DNA from: Glaciihabitans sp.
GTDB lineage: Bacteria; Actinomycetota; Actinomycetes; Actinomycetales; Microbacteriaceae
Assembly (NCBI GenBank): GCA_025463785.1
Contig: JAODBD010000008.1
Location: 62,001 to 126,000 of the forward strand
DNA: 64,000 nt
Reading direction: 5' to 3'
The position numbers and the translations under genes are program-made. This document shows, piece by piece, positions 60,192-64,000 of the stretch (its first letter is position 1; the number at the start of each line of letters is the position of its first letter). Below the pieces are notes generated by a model. That model made no database searches. It had not been told where the DNA came from and was given only the letters and a program-made list of their open reading frames with translations.

Positions 60192-61046
60192 CTAGATCAG
60201 GGATTTGGTGTGCCAGACGGTCTTGGTTTCAGTGAAAGCGACGATGCGATCGAGGGACGGCGCTGGCACCCCGGTGACCGGGGTGAGAACGCGTTTGAGA
60301 GTGTCGGCGGCGCTGATCTGGAGGTCCACCCAGTCAAGCCGTTCCGCTCCGGCGAGATCGAGAGCGTTGACGTCGGCGTGGCTGGCCAGCCAGGGCGCGA
60401 TCTCGGCCGGCGACCCGGTCAGGATGTTGATGACACCGCCCGGAACATCGCTCGTCGCAAGCACCTCGGCCAAGCTGATGGCGCTGAGCGGGGCGGTCTC
60501 GCTCGCGACGACCACGACCGTATTGCCCGTCACGACAGCGGGCGCGATCACGCTCACCAGCCCGAGCAGTGACGATGCCTGTGGTGCGACGATCGCCACC
60601 ACGCCGGTCGGCTCCGGAGTCGAGAGGTTGAAATATGGCCCGCTGACGGGGTTGCCATTGCCGGCGACCTGTACATATTTGTCGGCCCAGCCCGCGTACC
60701 AGACCCAGACATCGATTGCGGCGTCAACCTCTCTTGCGGCAGCGGCCAGAGAAATGCCCTCTGAGGATGCGATCTCCCCGGCGAACTGGGCGTGACGACC
60801 CTCGAGGAGTTCGGCGATGCGGTAGAGCACCTGACCACGGTTGTACCCGGTGGCCCCGGTCCAGCCCGCGACGGCCGCGCGGGCGGCGACCACGGCATCC
60901 CGAGCGTCCTTGCGGCTCGCCTTGGCGGCGTTCGCCAGGAACGCACCCTTAGCGGTCGCGACCTCGTAGGTGCGGCCACTCTCGCTCCGCGGGAACTTGC
61001 CGCCGATGTATAGCTTGTAGGTCTTCGGGACAGCGAGGCGGCTCAC
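60192..61046 (-). CDS. Half-length aldehyde dehydrogenase-like protein
   Basis: 284 residues matching only the N-terminal, NAD-binding part of aldehyde dehydrogenases (YKLYIGGKFPRSESGRTYEV, KYVQVAGNGNPVSGPYFNLS, GVVAIVAPQASSLLGLVSVI, VPGGVINILTGSPAEIAPWL). The catalytic Cys and the whole C-terminal catalytic domain are missing. The tail (FTETKTVWHTKSLI) looks like a genuine end. The GTG overlaps the stop of the full-length dehydrogenase (GTGA), so the two are translationally coupled. It may be a partner or regulator of that enzyme. Confidence 0.85.
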   Translation of the reverse strand: MSRLAVPKTYKLYIGGKFPRSESGRTYEVATAKGAFLANAAKASRKDARDAVVAARAAVAGWTGATGYNRGQVLYRIAELLEGRHAQFAGEIASSEGISLAAAAREVDAAIDVWVWYAGWADKYVQVAGNGNPVSGPYFNLSTPEPTGVVAIVAPQASSLLGLVSVIAPAVVTGNTVVVVASETAPLSAISLAEVLATSDVPGGVINILTGSPAEIAPWLASHADVNALDLAGAERLDWVDLQISAADTLKRVLTPVTGVPAPSLDRIVAFTETKTVWHTKSLI

Positions 61047-62545
61047 TTGGTGACCTTCTTCGTGATCGTGGTCCTGGCCGCGACCGGCGTGCGGGATGCC
61101 CCCGCGTCGATTGAGGTCTGCAGGTAGGCGGCGAGGCCGTGGCGCCCGCCCTCGCGGCCGTAGCCGGATTCCTTGTAGCCACCGAATGGCGAAGCCGGGT
61201 CGAAGCGGTTGAACGTATTGGCCCAGATGACCCCGGCCTTCAGTTGGTCTGCGACGGCGAGGATCTTCGATCCCTTGTCGCTCCAAATACCGGCAGACAG
61301 GCCATACGGCGTGTTGTTAGCCTTCGAAATCGCCTCGGCCGGGGTGCGGAACGTGAGCACAGACAGCACGGGTCCGAAGATCTCTTCGCGGGCGATCCGG
61401 GATGACGTCGATACGTTGTCGAAGATCGTTGGCGCGAACCAGAACCCGTTCTCGGGGATTGCGCAGTCGGCCGTCCAGCGGTCGGCGCCCTCGGCCTCGC
61501 CAATGTCGCTGAGTTCGCGGATACGGTCGAGCTGCTCGCGGGAGTTGATGGCGCCGATGTCGGTGTTCTTGTCGAGCGGATCGCCGAGGCGCAGCGTCGA
61601 GAGGCGACGCTTCAGGCGGTCGACGACCTCCTCGTGGATGTTTTCCTGAACGAGAAGACGGGACCCGGCACAACACACGTGCCCCTGATTGAAGAAAATG
61701 CCGTTCACGATGCCCTCGACGGCCTGGTCGATGGGCGCATCGTCGAACACGATGTTGGCAGCCTTGCCACCGAGCTCGAGCGTGAGCTTCTTACCCGTGC
61801 CCGCCGTCGATTTGGCGATCGCGCGGCCGACAGCGGTTGAGCCGGTGAAGGCCACCTTGTTGACATCGGGATGATTCACCAGCGCCGCGCCGGTATCCCC
61901 CGCGCCGGTCAGAATGTTGACCACCCCGGCCGGCAACTCGGCCTGCTGCAGAATTTCGGCGAACAATAGCGCCGTCAGTGGCGTTGTCTCGGCCGGTTTC
62001 AGCACAACCGTGTTTCCTGCGGCGAGCGCCGGCGCAATTTTCCACGCAAGCATGAGCAGGGGGAAATTCCACGGGATGACCTGGGCGGCAACGCCGAGCG
62101 CGGCGGGTGACGCACCGAGGCCCGCATAGTCGAGCTTGTCGGCCCAACCCGCGTAGTAGAAGAACCATGCGGCCACCAGTGGAACGTCGACATCCCGACT
62201 CTCCTTGATGGGCTTGCCATTGTCGAGGCTCTCCGCGACCGCGAGCTCACGCGCGCGCTCCTGCACGAGCCGGGCGATGCGGAACAGGAATTTGCCGCGA
62301 TCGGCGCCCGAAAGCTTCGACCAGGTGCGGTCGTATGCGCGGCGGGCAGCGGCAACGGCGACATCCACATCCTTCGCGTTGGCATTCGCGATCTGGGCGA
62401 TGTGCTTCTCGCTCGAGGGCGAAATGGTGGCGAACGGCTTGCCGTGGCCTTTGACGAACTCGCCGTCGATGAAGAGCCCATATTCCTTTCGGAGGTGGAG
62501 GATCGACGGCGATTCGGGCGCCGGTGCGTATTCGAGAAAATTCAT
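61043..62545 (-). CDS. Aldehyde dehydrogenase
   Basis: 500 residues, complete family layout: NAD site VIPWNFPLLMLAWKIAPALA and FTGSTAVGRAIAKSTAG, catalytic Glu in LTLELGGKAANIVFDDAP, catalytic Cys in NQGHVCCAGSRLL, and EEIFGPVLSVLTF. By position after deoC it probably oxidises acetaldehyde from deoxyribose-5-phosphate. Same strand as deoC with 14 bp between. Confidence 0.93.
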   Translation of the reverse strand: MNFLEYAPAPESPSILHLRKEYGLFIDGEFVKGHGKPFATISPSSEKHIAQIANANAKDVDVAVAAARRAYDRTWSKLSGADRGKFLFRIARLVQERARELAVAESLDNGKPIKESRDVDVPLVAAWFFYYAGWADKLDYAGLGASPAALGVAAQVIPWNFPLLMLAWKIAPALAAGNTVVLKPAETTPLTALLFAEILQQAELPAGVVNILTGAGDTGAALVNHPDVNKVAFTGSTAVGRAIAKSTAGTGKKLTLELGGKAANIVFDDAPIDQAVEGIVNGIFFNQGHVCCAGSRLLVQENIHEEVVDRLKRRLSTLRLGDPLDKNTDIGAINSREQLDRIRELSDIGEAEGADRWTADCAIPENGFWFAPTIFDNVSTSSRIAREEIFGPVLSVLTFRTPAEAISKANNTPYGLSAGIWSDKGSKILAVADQLKAGVIWANTFNRFDPASPFGGYKESGYGREGGRHGLAAYLQTSIDAGASRTPVAARTTITKKVTK

Positions 62546-62559
62546 TGGGTGCCTCTTAC

Positions 62560-63573
62560 CTAGTCGACTGTTACGTAGTCTGGGCCGCTGTAGTGGCCGG
62601 TTCGGATCTTTTGTCGCTGCAGCAACACGTCATTCAGAAGACTGGATGCGCCGAAACGGAACAGCGACGGCGTCAACCACTCCTCGCCCGCGGTCTCGGC
62701 GACAGTGACCAGGTACTTGATGGCATCTTTCGAGGTGCGGATGCCGCCGGCCGGCTTCACGCCGATACGCTCGCCAGTCAGATGGTGCCAGTCTCGTACG
62801 ACCTGGAGCATCAGCAGGGTGACGGGCAGTGTCGCTGCGGGCGCAACCTTTCCGGTTGACGTCTTGATGAAGTCGCCGCCGGCCAGAATGGCGAGCCAGG
62901 ATGCCCTGCGAACATTGTCGTAGGTGTTGAGCTCGCCGGTCTCGAGGATGACCTTGAGATGCGCATACGTGCCGTTCTCGCGACGGCAGGCCTCTTTGAC
63001 GGCGACGATGTCGTCGAAGACCTGGCCGTATCGGCCGGAGAGGAACGCGCCGCGGTCGATCACCATGTCGATCTCGTCTGCGCCGGCTGCCACGGCATCC
63101 GCTGTGTCGGCGAGCTTGACCCTCAGGGATGCGCGCCCGCTTGGGAAAGCCGTCGCGACGGCGGCGATGTTGATGCCGTTGCCTGTACCTCGTGAGTGCG
63201 CTGCCCCGAGCGCATCAACTGCGTACGGCACCATGTCGCCGTAAACACAGACGGCGGCAACGCGCGGGGTCGTCATGTCGCCAGGGTCTGGCGTCATTGC
63301 TTTGGCGACGAGGGAACGCACCTTGCCGGGCGTGTCTGCACCTTCAAGAGTCGTGAGGTCAATGAGTTCGATGATCTTGTCGAGGGCCCAGGCCTTCGAC
63401 GCGGTCTTGATGGAACGAGTGCCGAGGGCAGCAGCGCGCTCCTCCAAACCGACAGCGTCCACGCCGGAAAGCCCTTCCAGGTGCAGCCGAAGGCTCGTCT
63501 CGGTGAGGTCACCTCCCAGCATCTGGATGGCGCGCGCAGCCGGCGCAAGCACCACGGGATTCACGAGGGTCAT
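62560..63573 (-). CDS. deoC: Deoxyribose-phosphate aldolase
   Basis: 337 residues, longer than the ~220-260 of many DeoC proteins but in the range of the eukaryote-like/actinobacterial form. The Schiff-base Lys is in GGDFIKTSTGKVAPAATL, with the second Lys in GVKPAGGIRTSKDAIKYL. It splits deoxyribose-5-phosphate into acetaldehyde and glyceraldehyde-3-phosphate. AGGAG lies 8 bases before the ATG at 63573, so the frame upstream (to 63645) is not used. Confidence 0.95.
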   Translation of the reverse strand: MTLVNPVVLAPAARAIQMLGGDLTETSLRLHLEGLSGVDAVGLEERAAALGTRSIKTASKAWALDKIIELIDLTTLEGADTPGKVRSLVAKAMTPDPGDMTTPRVAAVCVYGDMVPYAVDALGAAHSRGTGNGINIAAVATAFPSGRASLRVKLADTADAVAAGADEIDMVIDRGAFLSGRYGQVFDDIVAVKEACRRENGTYAHLKVILETGELNTYDNVRRASWLAILAGGDFIKTSTGKVAPAATLPVTLLMLQVVRDWHHLTGERIGVKPAGGIRTSKDAIKYLVTVAETAGEEWLTPSLFRFGASSLLNDVLLQRQKIRTGHYSGPDYVTVD

Positions 63574-63578
63574 CTGGT

Positions 63579-64000
63579 TTACTCCTGTACTTTCAAGTCC
63601 AACAGCGCGGCCGCGGTTGCTTCGTCCGTCACCACGACCGAACACAATCCATTGGTGACGATCGCGCGTGCGACGTCGTGTTTTGCGTAGCCGGCAACGA
63701 CGAAAATCGCCATCTTCGCTTGCCTCAACTGATCGAGACCCAATCCCACCGTACGCTCATCGAGCCCGGGATCGACGGTGTTGCCGTTGGCGTCGATGTA
63801 CCGGCCAACCACGTCACCGACAGCGCCCTTGCGCACGAGCTCGGCGACATCCGATGGGGCAAGGTACCCGCTGTCGACGAGAACAGAACTCTCGTTTGCG
63901 ACGCCGGCACTAAACAGGTAGGCGCTGGCCCGCCCGGCTAGTTCGAGTACCGCCGCGACTGTGCGGTCGCTCTCGATGGCCTGTTTCGTCTCGACGCGTT
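63579..64000 (-). CDS. SorC-family sugar-binding transcriptional regulator, N-terminus cut
   Basis: 140 C-terminal codons are present; the gene continues past 64000. The effector-binding domain shows LAGRASAYLFSAGVANESSV, LVRKGAVGDVVGRYIDANG, NTVDPGLDERTVGLGLDQLR and a closing FVVAGYAKHDVARAIVTNGL, as in SorC/DeoR-like (SorC type) regulators. The stop is 5 bp from the deoC ATG, so it is in the deo operon and probably controls it in response to deoxyribose-5-phosphate or a related sugar phosphate. Confidence 0.88.
   Translation of the reverse strand, partial: RVETKQAIESDRTVAAVLELAGRASAYLFSAGVANESSVLVDSGYLAPSDVAELVRKGAVGDVVGRYIDANGNTVDPGLDERTVGLGLDQLRQAKMAIFVVAGYAKHDVARAIVTNGLCSVVVTDEATAAALLDLKVQE

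Noticed and set aside
59960-60235. 91-codon plus-strand frame between the SNGH gene and the deo operon
   Set aside because: It runs through the long inverted repeat and has no ribosome site or recognisable composition.

Overview
The window is high-GC DNA (roughly 62-66% by eye) from an actinobacterium, most likely of the family Microbacteriaceae. Pointers are many leaderless genes (a TAnnnT box 6-8 bases before an ATG or GTG), DUF222/HNH (13E12-type) and DUF2510 proteins, MarP-like and HelD-like proteins, a maltokinase, a CE1758/CE1759-type flavin monooxygenase pair, and Asp written GAT instead of GAC inside the word GGATGYC. No rRNA, tRNA, CRISPR array, prophage or intact insertion sequence was seen. 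Both window ends cut genes: an HtrA-like protease (left) and a SorC-type sugar regulator (right).

Layout. 1-7.6 kb: envelope protease, a Tat-exported berberine-bridge-like oxidase, a luciferase-like monooxygenase whose FMN reductase partner is frameshifted, small membrane/hypothetical proteins, a deletion scar joining remnants of a MarR regulator and an SDR gene, HdeD, and an AbrB/VapC pair. 7.7-12.3 kb: a large secreted GH15 glucodextranase/glucoamylase-like enzyme, a CTGG microsatellite and a PD-(D/E)XK-like protein. 12.5-17.8 kb: small acidic and membrane proteins, a glutaredoxin, an Eis-type acetyltransferase and rpsO with its terminator. 17.9-29.3 kb is the accessory part: a Fic/Doc protein in AT-richer DNA, four paralogous NERD-domain proteins with a C-terminal membrane segment, a VapC with a broken antitoxin, an HNH endonuclease, MarP, a dienelactone hydrolase and aldo/keto reductase pair, and a possible small structured RNA. 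29.8-41.5 kb: HelD-like RNA polymerase-associated helicase, FAD-linked oxidase, Ada/AlkA DNA repair, and an NHEJ cluster (Ku divergent from a split LigD: polymerase-phosphoesterase plus ligase). 41.6-53.7 kb: aspartate ammonia-lyase, PitA phosphate transporter, two DUF2510 proteins, PabC-like lyase, maltokinase, DksA/TraR zinc finger, CpdA-like phosphodiesterase. 52.0-58 kb: a Stealth sugar-phosphate transferase translationally coupled to a SNF2 helicase, and a DadA-like oxidoreductase fused to a Rieske domain. 58-64 kb: M20 peptidase, SGNH hydrolase and a deoxyribose operon (SorC regulator, deoC, aldehyde dehydrogenase, half-length aldehyde dehydrogenase).

How genes work together. DeoC should release acetaldehyde and glyceraldehyde-3-phosphate, with the following dehydrogenase oxidising acetaldehyde. 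Ku, LigD and Ada/AlkA form a DNA-repair neighbourhood. The most unusual content is the set of four NERD paralogs with eroded nuclease motifs, the structured RNA candidate just upstream of one of them, and several decayed genes (FMN reductase, MarR/SDR, antitoxin) that show recent gene loss.
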